A DNA stretch of 34,107 nt from Ectocarpus siliculosus (GCA_000310025.1 FN648547.1:132682-166788), one strand, 5' to 3'; counted from the stretch's first letter, positions 11,443 to 20,900 are shown. Program-made: numbers and translations. The notes: generated from the sequence alone by a model not told the origin.

Positions 11443-11660
11443 CGCAGCTGTCATCCGTATACGCAATGAAGCAAGCACAAGATGCCGGACACCCTTAGCA
11501 GGATGCAGGGCACCCTTCATGCGACACGCCGAATACCTCACGGCACTTCGCGCTTGGTGGTGTGAGAGACTGGTCCGGTGATAACCCGGCGTGCTCCGTC
11601 CCGGCTTTGTAGGGATGCGAGGTCAAACGACTACGGCATGCACGACTACCGAGTAGCCCC
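11443..11660. repeat. Dispersed partial copy of the ~600-bp repeat
   Basis: The segment from 'cagctgtcatccgta' through 'gactacggcatgcacgacta' matches the interior of the units at 8614 and 9217 with scattered substitutions. A C-rich tract (about 11657-11690) follows in the same place as in the other copies. The unit start ('gttacacagtgc') is missing, so the copy is 5'-truncated. Confidence 0.85.
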
Positions 11661-12870
11661 CCCCCCTCCCCCCCTCCCCCCCCCCCCTCCACACCTTTCA
11701 ACACGCGCGCCCCGGGGCGGTCGTACGCGTCCGTCGTCTTATTCATCTGGCAACATAACGTGGTTGAAATATGTTCATCTCGCCATCGTCGTTTGTTCAA
11801 CGGCTTGGTTGACATTCTTATTTGTCCACGCTAGCTTTTCGCCCCTCGGGGTTATTTGCCCCGACTATATTTCGTGTCTTCCCAGCAAGCATCAGTTCAT
11901 TGTATTTTCTCACAAAAAAGAGCACAGAAACACCGCCGCACCCACCGCATGTCTCCGAAACAGGGCGGAATTCCTAGGTTTTCTTGAACCAATTTAATTC
12001 ATTCGTGTCTTGCACGCGATTTTAATTCAATTATGAACACGGAGACGCAGGCCATGCAGGCAAGGGCACGTTGGCTGCCGGAACCTCCCGTTTGGCCGAC
12101 ACAACATCTACAATAGAGCCCCCCATGTCTCTAACTTGCTAACGCCCTCAGGTTGTCGCGCTCGGTCGTGTGTTGCGATCTCCAACTGCGTTGCACAAAA
12201 TGGCAGGTGCTTCTCGTCTTGTGTGAGGGGCAAGTGGACAAGCCTTCCATGTCGACTGCTGTGCATGAGACCCGCCGTGTGCCCAGTCCGCGAGCACACC
12301 TGCAGCGTGCGACAGAAGGGTGATGTGCACAGGGTGGGCAATATTGTCGAGTATAGCCAGCGCTTGAGAAGGCGGGGTTCGCGGGTAACTTATGTACGCA
12401 GAGCGCTATTCGGAAAATGCCTATGGTGATCGCCGCGGCGACTCGATTGTTGTTTCGTAACCCTAACAACGCTATTTTGTTGGAGTGCAACTTTTTGGGA
12501 TATTCTAGGCTGTGGCGTCCTGATCTTTTCTACTGATGCTCTGTATATACTTTTATTGTGTGCGTGCGACTTCAGCAGCTGTGGTGCTGGGATGGGGCTA
12601 CTTCGGAGGCGCGGCTGCGGTCGGGGTCCTGCCTCTACCTCTTTTTTGTGCATGTGCAATCCATCGAGAGGTGTCGCCGTCTTTGTGTTTACACCTTTCT
12701 TTTTGCAGACGCCATCCCGCCAGTTTTCGTGTATTATTTTGACAATCGAAAAGGCGTTGCAAAATACACAATAAGGCCTACAGCAGTAGTGCGTAACACC
12801 CGCGGTGTGACTGACTGCTGTGTTATTTTTTTCAAGATGAACAGAAGCAATGGACATTTAGAAAAAATAT
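11661..12870. other. No supported gene
   Basis: C/T microsatellite at the left, then mixed sequence. A Cys-rich open frame at 12136-12429 on the plus strand has no splice borders or family resemblance and is not called. Confidence 0.45.
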
Positions 12871-13165
12871 GTCGGGAGGAACTTGGGTGGTAGGAAACAC
12901 CGTCCAGAGGAACGATCCTCCAGAACAATCCTCCCGACGATTGTTACGGCACTACCCCTCGAGCATTTTTGTTGAAGGTTTTCACCCCAGGGGATTTTTG
13001 GTCTGCAAACAACCTAGAGGAAAGGACACACACATGCTTCTGGGTGATATTATTGGCCAAAAACCCTCTGGAGGAATTACTGAACCGGGGGCGCTCCAGA
13101 GGAATGTATGTCAGATTCCTCCAGAGGAGTATTGTTCGATTTTTTCCTCAGGAGATATATAAAAC
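12871..13165 (+). promoter_or_regulatory. Array of CCTCCAGAGG-like palindromes before TATA
   Basis: At least eight copies of a palindromic or half-palindromic motif related to CCTCCAGAGG lie between 12902 and 13153. They include the full palindrome tcctccagagga (13117-13128), cctctggagg (13065-13074), ctccagagg (13094-13102), cctagagg (13013-13020), ccccagggg (about 12985-12993) and tcctcagga (13145-13153). Centres are about 26-28 bases apart or multiples of that. The last copy abuts 'gatatataaaac', a good TATA-type sequence. gtcgggagga (12871-12880) pairs with tcctcccgac (12930-12939). A regulatory reading is inference; a decayed 27-bp tandem repeat is the alternative. Confidence 0.4.
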
Positions 13166-14091
13166 ACCTGCCGCGAGGCCGCTGCAAAGCAAGTGTACGA
13201 CACGACCTGCTGTTACACTGCGCTTAGAGGGACCTAACATTTGTAGCCAGAAGACTCTGCTCGCCGGCAAGCCAAAAAACGGGCCGTCTCGTTGGGTGCA
13301 AGGGAGAAAATGCCGATCGTGACAAGCGGTGACCGGACTGACAGGCGATCAGAACAGAGGGCTGCGCAGCTTTTTCGGGCTGTTCCGTGCGGGAGAGGCT
13401 GGTTGCATCCTTTTTTTCCACACTCACGGTACCCCAACGCATCTAACCTTGTGCGAGAAAGATGGCGGGTAGAGCTACCTCCTTTCGCGTGGCATTGCTA
13501 ATGCTGTTGCTTCCTCCTTCGAAGAGTTATCGCTTCAAAACTAAACTGTGAGCAGACATTCGGCGCGAACTTGAACTAACCGCTCTCTGACGTGCATATT
13601 TTTAGGGTCAACCAAAACTTTATTCTCTGTACGCGCGATACCCCACACGGTAGCAAACCTTGGGCTTGTAATATAGAGCAGAGAGGTACCTCCCGCCGCG
13701 TGGCGTTGCTGCTGTTGCTGTTGCTTTCTCCTTCGGAAAGTTATCCGTGGATAATAACCAAACCCGTGGTGGTCCAAAACAACACCGCTCGCAACCGTTT
13801 TGGCACTTTTGCTTCAACACACAACCTTTTTTTACGGCGTGTATTCGGCAACTCATGGCGCCAAACCTTGGCATTCCCAACAGCCCATGTTGCCAGCTCC
13901 TTCCGGATACCGTTCTTGAGGCAACTCGTTACGTATTTGGCGAGATATCGGCTAGCACGTGAACAGAAGAGGGCGAAACCCACCCGAGAAAAATGACCGC
14001 TCGCTTCGCTGCTGGCTCTTCCCCTGGCGCCAGGTCTTGCATATTTTACGCCTCTTCCTTCAGTTTGCCACGATGATAACGCAAATTATCC
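13166..14091. repeat. Diverged duplication within gene-less stretch
   Basis: A ~65-bp block around 'cgcgtggcattgctaatgct' (13467-13532) recurs as 'cgcgtggcgttgctgctgtt' (13678-13743), 211 bases away, both ending in 'agttatc'. The rest of the interval shows no supported gene. The open frame at 13592-13996 includes the CTG-rich repeat and is not convincing. Confidence 0.5.
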
Positions 14092-14456
14092 TGCGGAATA
14101 GTTGTCGACGATGTAGAGTTTGGGATGAAATGAGGCCTCCTGCTACGAAAAGCCTGGAGACTCCACCCAGGGTTACTACCCCCGCGTTGACGTCCCTCGT
14201 GTCGTCAACGCGGCAGTAAATAAAATCAAATACAGCGTAGTTGGGCGGGTGGGACGGCTGTTATTCTTACCGTACTTTTCCCTCCGTTAGGGTTGGGAAG
14301 GCTTGTCACGAGTGGGCGCTCTCTTCAAGCCTTTGTCGCAGATCATCTGCTCTCATCCACGGAACCCCTTCGTGGTTCCATGATTTCGACATTATTTTAA
14401 TGCGGAATAGTTGTCGACGATGTAGAGTTTGCGATGAAATGAGGCCTCCTGCCACG
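14092..14456. repeat. 56-bp direct repeat pair 3' of recombinase
   Basis: Copies at 14092-14147 and 14401-14456 agree at 54 of 56 positions (tgcggaatagttgtcgacga at the start). They lie 309 bases apart, just beyond the 3' end of the recombinase frame. Between them is a perfect 11-bp inverted pair, ccgcgttgacg (14182-14192) and cgtcaacgcgg (14203-14213). DIRS/Ngaro elements end in split or inverted repeats, so these may be part of the element's terminus, but no matching copy was found at the other end. Confidence 0.75.
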
Positions 14457-14573
14457 GCATGGGACCCACCCATACTTCATGTTTTGACCTGTGTTATCAT
14501 TCCCTGCCGTTGCCTGAATTGATCCCCACACTTTTCCATCGACGACCCCTCTACCGTAAGTCATTGCTCTCCA

Positions 14574-16034
14574 TTATCCGGAAGCCGAAAAACGTTCAGT
14601 AAAGCCTTCTTGCAACGGGAGATCGACGGTCTCCATGTACAACCGTTCCTGCTCCTGTTGGCTCTGGGTTCGCCTTCGCTTAGCTGCGACTTCTCCCCCT
14701 TGGATCGTGGGCCCCACATATCGCTGTGCCACCCCCCGCGTCTTCCATCCCACAAAATCCATGAGGACTTCTACCGCCGTCCCCGCTAGCGTTTGGCTTA
14801 CCCCTCCTCCTACCCGGAACGAGTGCATGGTATACTGACCGCCTGCATCGCCCAGGCGAGAGTTCCGAATATGGGCTTGTAACGAGGCGGTCATACGCGC
14901 CGCCGACCACTGTGACGACCCCCGCGAACCGTCGGCGTTGACCTCGGGAAATAGGTACCCCTCCCGCATGTTCCATCCTGCTGACTTAGCTGCTATGCCA
15001 AACTCTTGTATCGCCCGCAACGGGCATAGCTCGGTACATTGACGATCTCGTCGAACTACTACCGCGTGCGACGAGCTTCGGAGGGTCTTGCCGAAATGAA
15101 AATTGAAAATCATCCCCGTTCCGTCAGGAAGGTGCAAGACTTGTGCCGCCAACGCGCACGCCTAATCGAATCCTCGTTGCATCGTGTGGAAGGCGGTGAC
15201 AAACAGCGCAATGTCTCGGCTACGTGCTACCCGCACGCCCACAGTATGCAAGTGACTCGCGGTGTTGCGCATGTATCGCACCAGACGCAGAAGTAGCGGG
15301 GCTAGCATCGGTCGGGCTTGCTTGACGGTAACCCCCACCCTGCGCTGTTCTACTTGAACCCACGACAGGTATTTCCGAACCGCCGTGCTGTCGGCTGCGT
15401 TACCTCTCTTCTCACGCTCATCCCATGGGTCCGACTTCCCCAAAATCTCAGACATCGCACACTTGAGTTTCGACACAAACGCTTTGTCTAGTGTTTGAGC
15501 AGCGTACCGTTTAGCGCAGGCACTCTCCTTCCTGCACGCTGCCAGTGACTTGAACCCAATCTCGGGGCAGTCTACCGCATGAAACATCTTCGTACCGTTA
15601 CCGTGAGAATCTAGCCAGCAGAGCCAATCCTGCATGTCGACATCGGTAGCGTTTTCCCATCCCCGCATCCCGTCCGTGTGCGCTCGGAGAAATGCGTCAA
15701 ACTTGTCCGCCACCGCGCATTTGCGTTGCTGACTGGCCTTACTACTCAACGAGGCTAAGACGGTCTCTTTCCGCGCCGCCAATCGGGTTTTATCGATAAC
15801 CACGGTCGCTTCGGGCGCCCGAGGCTCTAAAAGCCCCCGAAACGGTGGAGTACCACAATGTTGGCAGAAGTTGGATGTGGCATCGTTCTGGGCCCCACAC
15901 GTACTACACAAGACTTGCGGTCTCCGGTCCTGTACTCGCGTAGATCCGGAGGGGACCCGCTCGAGGGTCCCCGCCGCATACTGCTGATGATAGGACAGAC
16001 ACAGCGAAACGAACGCCAACCAGGAGAGGGGCGA
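14574..16034 (-). pseudogene. Tyrosine recombinase with zinc ribbon, TAG-broken
   Basis: This is the integrating enzyme of DIRS-type retroelements: a tyrosine recombinase that joins a circular DNA copy into the genome without a DDE integrase. The frame opens after a TAG at 16035-16037, without an early ATG. An N-terminal zinc ribbon CSTC-x10-CQHC-type (CxxC-x10-CxxC, 15908-15855) comes first, then a helical core-binding region. The catalytic region has MQRGFD (putative first Arg, 15176-15174), HSFR (14825-14814), GWKTRGVAQRY (nucleophile Tyr at 14720-14718), and ends in a basic tail AAKRRRTQ. A TAG at 15164-15162 interrupts the frame one codon after RGFD; the same frame resumes directly, so a single substitution is the likely cause. 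It overlaps or nearly abuts the upstream RT/RNase H frame. Confidence 0.88.
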
Positions 16035-16048
16035 CTATAATCACCGTA

Positions 16049-18210
16049 TCATGTATCTCGAAAATCCAATTCCACCGCGCGCATTCCGTGTCGTACGTAA
16101 ATGTAATCGCGAACGCCGTCCTGATGGTGGGGGTATCCAAAACTCCCCGTCCGCGGTAACGCTAGCGATTTGATGGCGGCCCGTGCGGCCCCCGGCCACC
16201 AAAAATCTCGTACATCTGGCACTAGTACTACTGCGTGAGCCCGACACTCGGACAGATGTTGAATAATGTGCCCCGCCATGACCGGCGGCGGGAAACAATA
16301 CCCAAAGGCCGGCGTGCCCAGCCCTGGTGTAACCGCTACATCCTGGCTAAAGACGTCTATTCCGGCCGTACCTTCGCAGTGATACCGTGAAAAAAACGGC
16401 AGGCGGGACGGTCCCCCGGCTCCCCCCGCATCGGTGCGCTGAGCATTCTCGGAAGACGCCATAAGATCGACCGTAAATTCTCCGAAAAACTGTCGCAGCT
16501 GCCTAAACACGCAAGATCGAAGGCGGATAATTTCGTGCCGGGCCGGTTGTGTGATGTCGTCGGCGACGCTATTCGCCGCTGACGGTACCCACCTCAATGT
16601 GAGCCAAAATCCGTGTGCGATTTGCAGCTCGTAAAGGCTAGCCAGCATCGAGTGTGTGATGGGGTTACTCGATCTGCCCTTCCTAAACGCGTCGACAACT
16701 GCTCTATTGTTGACATCCATCAGGACTTGTGCTCGCTTAAGTTCGCCCGGGCGAGCGCTACAACACTCCTTCAGCACCTCGAGCAACGCGAACATCTCCT
16801 TGCCATTAATGGAACGCGACAGCCATTCGTGGGGAAAGCCGCCGCCTGCGGAGAATGCGCCACTCGGCAGCGACACTACTCCACCGTATTGGTTGGATGA
16901 TGCGTCTGACGAAGCGGTGGTGAGAGAAACGTCGTAGTGTCTCGCTTTGTACCACGGTCCCTCCTGAGCGGTCGATGACAGGTTGAGCCAAATGCGTAGC
17001 TCTGCGCGGAGGTCGTGTTTGTCCCTCAACTGAATGACTCGACCCTTAGCCTTCCTGATCGCCGCGAACATGTAATGAGTCCAAAGAGTGGCCGGTCGAA
17101 TCGCGACAGACATGCTGACGCACTTGCCGGCTATCTTCTCGAGCATGCGCACAGGCACGGAGTCGTTCGCAAGCGGTTGGTCGATGAGCTGATGGAGTTT
17201 GAGCAACTTATCCTCCGGGATGCGGAACGATGCGGTGTGGGAATCGCAGATAATTCCGAGGTACCGCTGTTGTCGAGAGGGGTTGAGATTGCATTTATTG
17301 ATGGACAGGAAATACCCGCATCGGTACGATACTAGGATACCGGTGTGTAGAGCTTCCGCCGCCGACAGCCACTGTACTCGATCCGACTTCCCGAAGGTAT
17401 CGACGAAGTTCGCGTACCAGGCGTCATCGATATACGCCAGGACGGGGATGCCCTTGGACCGCAGGTACGCGGCTTTGGCTTCGCTCAAAGAATGGTAACA
17501 AAACGGACTCTCGTTCCACCCAATTGGAAGGGTGGTACAGACGTAATCCACTCCATCGTAGTGGACGCCGAATAGCGCCAGCTCTCGGGCTGCAAGCGAA
17601 GATTATGGAAACCCGCGCGGTCGTCTAGGCTCCCCATTAACACCCCTTCTTCTGCGACGTGTGCCACCCGTGAGACCGTGTCCATCGTAAACGGTACGTG
17701 TTTGCAGCAGGTACTCAGGGGGATACCGTTTATAATCATACGGGGTTTGGTTGGCTCCACCGAGATGGACAGGACCAACCGCGGTCTATCCGGGCCCCCC
17801 GGTCCTCGGACGTCCTCCCACCGAACTAAACATCCCCGCTTGTCCAGCGCTTGCACCTCTCGCCGCACAAATTCGGCATGTTCGTCGGGAATGTGGTTGG
17901 GGAATACGGCCCCCGGAAACTCTGCTGGGCGATATGGTTCCTTACGCGACTTCCCTCGATACTCATCGTGGAGGAATTCGAAGACGCTGACACCGTGCCG
18001 AATATATGACATGAGTTGATCTCGCTGGGGATGGTCTCGTAGGATGACCTTGTCCCAAAATTCGCGGTTGTGATTAAGCCCACCCGATACGAAATGTTCC
18101 CCGTTCGCGCCGGCGTCTCTCACCGGGGCGTCCCACGGCAGACGGGTGGGGTAGGGGGTCGACGCGAGTCCCCTGGATATAATTTCCGTGCGGGGATTTG
18201 GTGAATTGCA
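16049..18210 (-). pseudogene. DIRS-type reverse transcriptase-RNase H, frameshifted
   Basis: This is the polymerase of the element: it copies RNA to DNA and degrades the RNA strand. The frame opens after TAG at 18211-18213. Visible are RDAGANGEHFVSGGLNHN, VEPTKPRMIING (RT motif region), GSLDDRAGFHNLRL (first catalytic Asp region), and after a frame change TTLPIGWNESPF and AYIDD (17434-17423), the catalytic box. RNase H follows with Asp in SSDASSNQYGG, Glu in NGKEMFALLEVL, Asp in VLMDVNNRAVV and Asp in NSVADDITQ. A trailing domain with FTVDLMASSENAQ, LPFFSRY and AVVLVPDVRDFWWPG is typical of DIRS-group elements. One base is missing near 17588, between SLDDRAGFH and the GWNESPF part, so two frames (ending 17485 and starting 17551) are needed. 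Confidence 0.93.
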
Positions 18211-19005
18211 CTAGCCCGCCCAAAATCGATGCCCCATGCCGGTTGAGATTGATCTCATGACGTTCCTGGATCTGGTTCAGCGACAGAACATCTAGCGCCA
18301 AGTCCGGTAACACGCCAACATTCTTCAGCGTAACACGCACATCCTCATGGCAATGAAAAATCATATCCAAATCACCGAAGAACTCTACCGGGATAAGCTT
18401 GCCGTCGCCAAGCATGAGTAGCCGCTCCTCCGGGCGCGGTGGACGCCTGTTGTACACCCTTTCCCCGGAAGGGACCACGTGGACCACGGCGCCAGAGTCT
18501 CCGAGGAAGACTGTGGAACCCGGGCGATGCGGGAAAAGGTTGGATATTTCGCGCGCAGGGGGGGATGATGAGACGGAACAGACAAGGTGCATCGCGAAGA
18601 GACCGCCACCAAAGGTAACCTCGCCGTCGCCGCCAAGCGCCTCAGGAACCGCTTTCGCCGAGTCACTTGTCGCCATGGCCCCGTTGGGCTGCAATCCGTC
18701 ATCGCCACCGTCCACGCCACCGCCGCCGTGGAAAATGTCGACAAACTCAAAGAAGGGCTCGGCCGGTGTCACAACCTGCTGCTGTACGATCGCCCCATTG
18801 CCAACGCCGCCCCCACTACCGCTGCCGTCACCGCCGCTGCCGCCGCCACCACCGCCACCGGCCACCATGGCGTCACTGTAGTACATCCCATCGGCCGCCG
18901 GGATATCACGATATGGGGCGGCCGATGCATCCGTGGTGGCGTACGCGTACTCCGGATCGACAGCACCAGCAGAAGTGACGACGTTGAGGTGGGTGCCGGT
19001 TACGT
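18074..19005 (-). CDS. Copia-type aspartic protease region
   Basis: Beyond the CCHC knuckles, the frame shifted by +1 stays open to 18074. Its first part is acidic and Gly-rich (a run of glycines near 18830-18860). The retropepsin-like core starts with VFLGDSGAVVH (catalytic Asp at 18499-18497), where copia proteases usually have DSGA(T/S)xH, so this copy has Val at that position. The segment LLMLGDGKLIPVEFFGD follows, then VGVLPDLALDVLSLNQIQE and a GNYIQGTRV end, all matching the layout of copia protease and the pre-integrase segment. The integrase domain that should follow is absent; from about 18165 the other frame already reads DIRS RT. The last ~25 codons of this frame (Arg-rich) are probably not native. 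Confidence 0.75.
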
Positions 19006-19193
19006 TTGGCACAATTGCGCCACATATGGCCGTATTGGCCGCAGGCGCCGCACGTACCTTCGAACCTGCGGGGGGCGGCGCAATGCCCGGCGTGGTGGCC
19101 GTGCCTTCCACACCGCATGCATCGGTGCACTGTACCCATCGGCGCGCCGGGCGGAGGTGGTGACTCCGGCTGGTAGTACACGGCGTTACTACC
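18906..19193 (-). CDS. Gag C-terminus: two CCHC zinc knuckles
   Basis: In the same frame as gag but after its TGA, the sequence encodes two perfect Cx2Cx4Hx4C knuckles: CMRCGRHGHHAGHC (19121-19080) and CGACGQYGHMWRNC (19052-19011). Such tandem knuckles bind the genomic RNA in nucleocapsid. The Pro-rich lead-in (PESPPPPGAP) is a normal linker. The frame becomes meaningless soon after the second knuckle (Cys-rich tail to 18906), and the protease continues in the +1 frame, so a shift must fall between about 19010 and 18985. Confidence 0.88.
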   Translation of the reverse strand, partial: GSNAVYYQPESPPPPGAPMGTVHRCMRCGRHGHHAGHCAAPRRFEGTCGACGQYGHMWRNCAKRNRHPPQRRHFCWCCRSGVRVRHHGCIGRPIS

Positions 19194-20474
19194 TCAATCG
19201 TAGATCCCGCCAACCCCGATCATAGCGGACTGCTGCTGCTGCCGCTGCTGCTGCTGCGGCTGCCGGTACGGCTGCATCTGCGACTGCTGTTGGTACGGCT
19301 GTTGCTGTCGCATCTGCTGCTGCGGTTGTTGGTACGGTTGTTGCATTTGCCGCTGCGCCTGCTGCGGCTGTCGGTACTGTTGCATCTGCGACTGCGGCTG
19401 TTGCTGTTGCCGCGGTTGCTGCTGCTGTTGGGCAACAGCTCCCCCAGAGGACCAATATTGCCCGCGGCCGTCGCCGCTGTTACCATCCCCCCCGCCCCCC
19501 CCGCCCCCCCCGCCCCCCCCGTTGCCACCGTGCCCAAAACCACGGCCAACAACAAGAGCATGCGGGTTGGCGGAAATCGCCGGTGTCACGGCCGCCGACC
19601 TCATCTCGCTAGCCTTGAGCGTAGCATACCGACCACGCACGACGTCCTGCAGCCCAGCGCGGGTTAGATCACGCTTGGAAAGGCTACTGCGCTTCTCGAC
19701 ATCATAGCGTGCAGGGAGTTGACGGATGAGAATCTGCACAACCTCCAGCTCACTCTTGACAATGCCCACAGCCCGCAACTTGGTCTCAAGCTGTGCAACG
19801 CGCGAGAAGAACACCTTTGGGTCCTCATCATCCTTCATTTTGATGTTGTCAAGCTCGGCGATAAGAAGCTGACAATCGGCTGGGTGGTTCGGCAAAAAGC
19901 AATCCTCCATCATCCTCCACGCATCGGCCACGGAATGGCAAGAGTACAGGGTGTTCTCAAATGGGGCCCCCACCGCTGCCTCCAAGATAAAAACCCACAT
20001 CCTCTTGTGCTCACCAACAAGGTTTGAGCCGAACTGGCGAGTCAGGTATCCGACGTCTTGACAACTCACAACGGGAACCTCAGCACTGCCGGCGATGGTA
20101 TGCAGGAGATCATGGTTGTCCGCGTAGACCCGGAACCGTCTCCGCCCACTAAGAAAAGCGTCGGCGGTGCAATTTGACGGGAGTCTAGGCACAGGAGTTC
20201 TGACAATGGTACCTCCCAAAGGCAAACCCGGCACACCAGTACCACCACCGTGACTCACCCCACCTGGCCCCGTCGGCCCCACCGATGCAGATGGAGCCCC
20301 TCCAGTAGCAACTAGACCGTCGCCTCCTGGGCTGCCGGCAGGTGCACCCGCCGACTGCTGCTGTGCTGCCCGAACCTCCGCCGTCTCAGCCTTAGCAGCC
20401 TCTATAGATCGCAGCGCCTCATCCAGCCTCGCGCGCACAGCTGCAGTATCCTCCGTATCCCCACCATGCGACAT
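19194..20474 (-). CDS. Copia-type Gag (capsid) protein
   Basis: This is the structural protein that forms the particle in which the element's RNA is copied. The ATG at 20474-20472 gives 426 residues. A helical, Ala/Glu-rich start (DTAAVRARLDEALRSIEAAK) and a Gly/Pro linker come first. The copia-type capsid region follows at roughly residues 100-265 (ADAFLSGRRRFRVYAD, MWVFILEAAVGAPFE, VADAWRMMEDCF, LLIAELDNIKMKDDEDPKVF, ILIRQLPARYD), as in the Retrotran_gag/UBN2 group. Then come a Gly run (codons on C8 tracts, about 19485-19525) and a Gln/Pro/Met-rich tract of about 95 residues (19220-19450). The frame ends in TGA at 19196-19194, with the zinc knuckles directly behind it in the same frame, so the stop is either a mutation or a readthrough site. 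Confidence 0.87.
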   Translation of the reverse strand: MSHGGDTEDTAAVRARLDEALRSIEAAKAETAEVRAAQQQSAGAPAGSPGGDGLVATGGAPSASVGPTGPGGVSHGGGTGVPGLPLGGTIVRTPVPRLPSNCTADAFLSGRRRFRVYADNHDLLHTIAGSAEVPVVSCQDVGYLTRQFGSNLVGEHKRMWVFILEAAVGAPFENTLYSCHSVADAWRMMEDCFLPNHPADCQLLIAELDNIKMKDDEDPKVFFSRVAQLETKLRAVGIVKSELEVVQILIRQLPARYDVEKRSSLSKRDLTRAGLQDVVRGRYATLKASEMRSAAVTPAISANPHALVVGRGFGHGGNGGGGGGGGGGGDGNSGDGRGQYWSSGGAVAQQQQQPRQQQQPQSQMQQYRQPQQAQRQMQQPYQQPQQQMRQQQPYQQQSQMQPYRQPQQQQRQQQQSAMIGVGGIYD

Positions 20475-20900
20475 ATCTAACAAAAACCCTAAACCTGCTG
20501 TCCCAGCCTCGAAGTGCTGTCCCAGCTATAAAACCTGCTGTCCCGGTCCCCGCAATGGCCACCGCACCAGCTACACAATGCTGCTGTCCTCGCCCCCGTT
20601 GGCCGCGATCCCAGCTTGAAGAAATAAGAAGAAAAGTGTCGACCGCTCCGTTGACCCGGCTCACACAGCTCAGACGCCAATACCCACTACCAACACCAGG
20701 CCCAATATATTGTGTTTGGGTGCGGTAGCCCGTCAGAGGCCGAAAGAGAAAGAAGGTTGACCCAAGACCTTGGTTGATTAGAGAGTGGCATGCACGGCGG
20801 AGGCACGAGGGGCCCCGCACGTATCATGTCCATCATACACAAACATCATCCACGTAACCCCCGGAGGCCCCGTAGATCAGTATCCTGCTGAGCACCCCAA
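20475..20900 (-). other. Leader of the retroelement, possible primer site
   Basis: On the minus strand, tggcgtctgagct (complement of 20667-20679) matches 10 of 13 positions of a copia-style primer binding site for initiator Met tRNA (TGGTATCAGAGCT type). It lies about 195 bases before the gag ATG. Between them are three copies of 'tgctgtccc' (plus-strand reading, about 20505-20550). If it is the primer site, a 5' LTR should end just to its right at about 20681, but no second copy of that sequence was seen in the window. Confidence 0.3.

Larger units (their letters stand above)
14092..20700 (-). mobile_element. Chimeric copia/DIRS-type retroelement (decayed)
   Basis: Read on the minus strand, the unit contains in order: leader, copia-type Gag, two CCHC knuckles, copia-type protease, DIRS-type reverse transcriptase with RNase H and its conserved trailing domain, and a tyrosine recombinase. 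Then come untranslated sequence and a split 56-bp direct repeat. Copia elements normally continue after protease with a DDE integrase and RT, and DIRS elements normally carry their own gag before RT; here each lacks what the other supplies. The junction lies near 18130-18170. No long terminal repeats and no DIRS inverted ends were recognised, so the outer limits are approximate. Breaks: TGA at 19194, +1 shift near 19000, one missing base near 17588, TAG at 15162. This copy should therefore be inactive without recoding. Confidence 0.7.

Noticed and set aside
13592-13996. 134-codon plus-strand frame after the palindrome array
   Set aside because: It runs through a CTG-rich duplicated block and has no protein-like conserved segment, so it was not called as the gene driven by the putative promoter.
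18399-19667. Long plus-strand open frames opposite Gag and protease
   Set aside because: They are Pro/Ser/Arg-rich antisense shadows of the minus-strand retroelement frames, which carry the conserved motifs.
20475-20900. Long terminal repeat of the copia part
   Set aside because: A primer-site-like string exists, but no second copy of the flanking sequence was found in the window, so no LTR is called.
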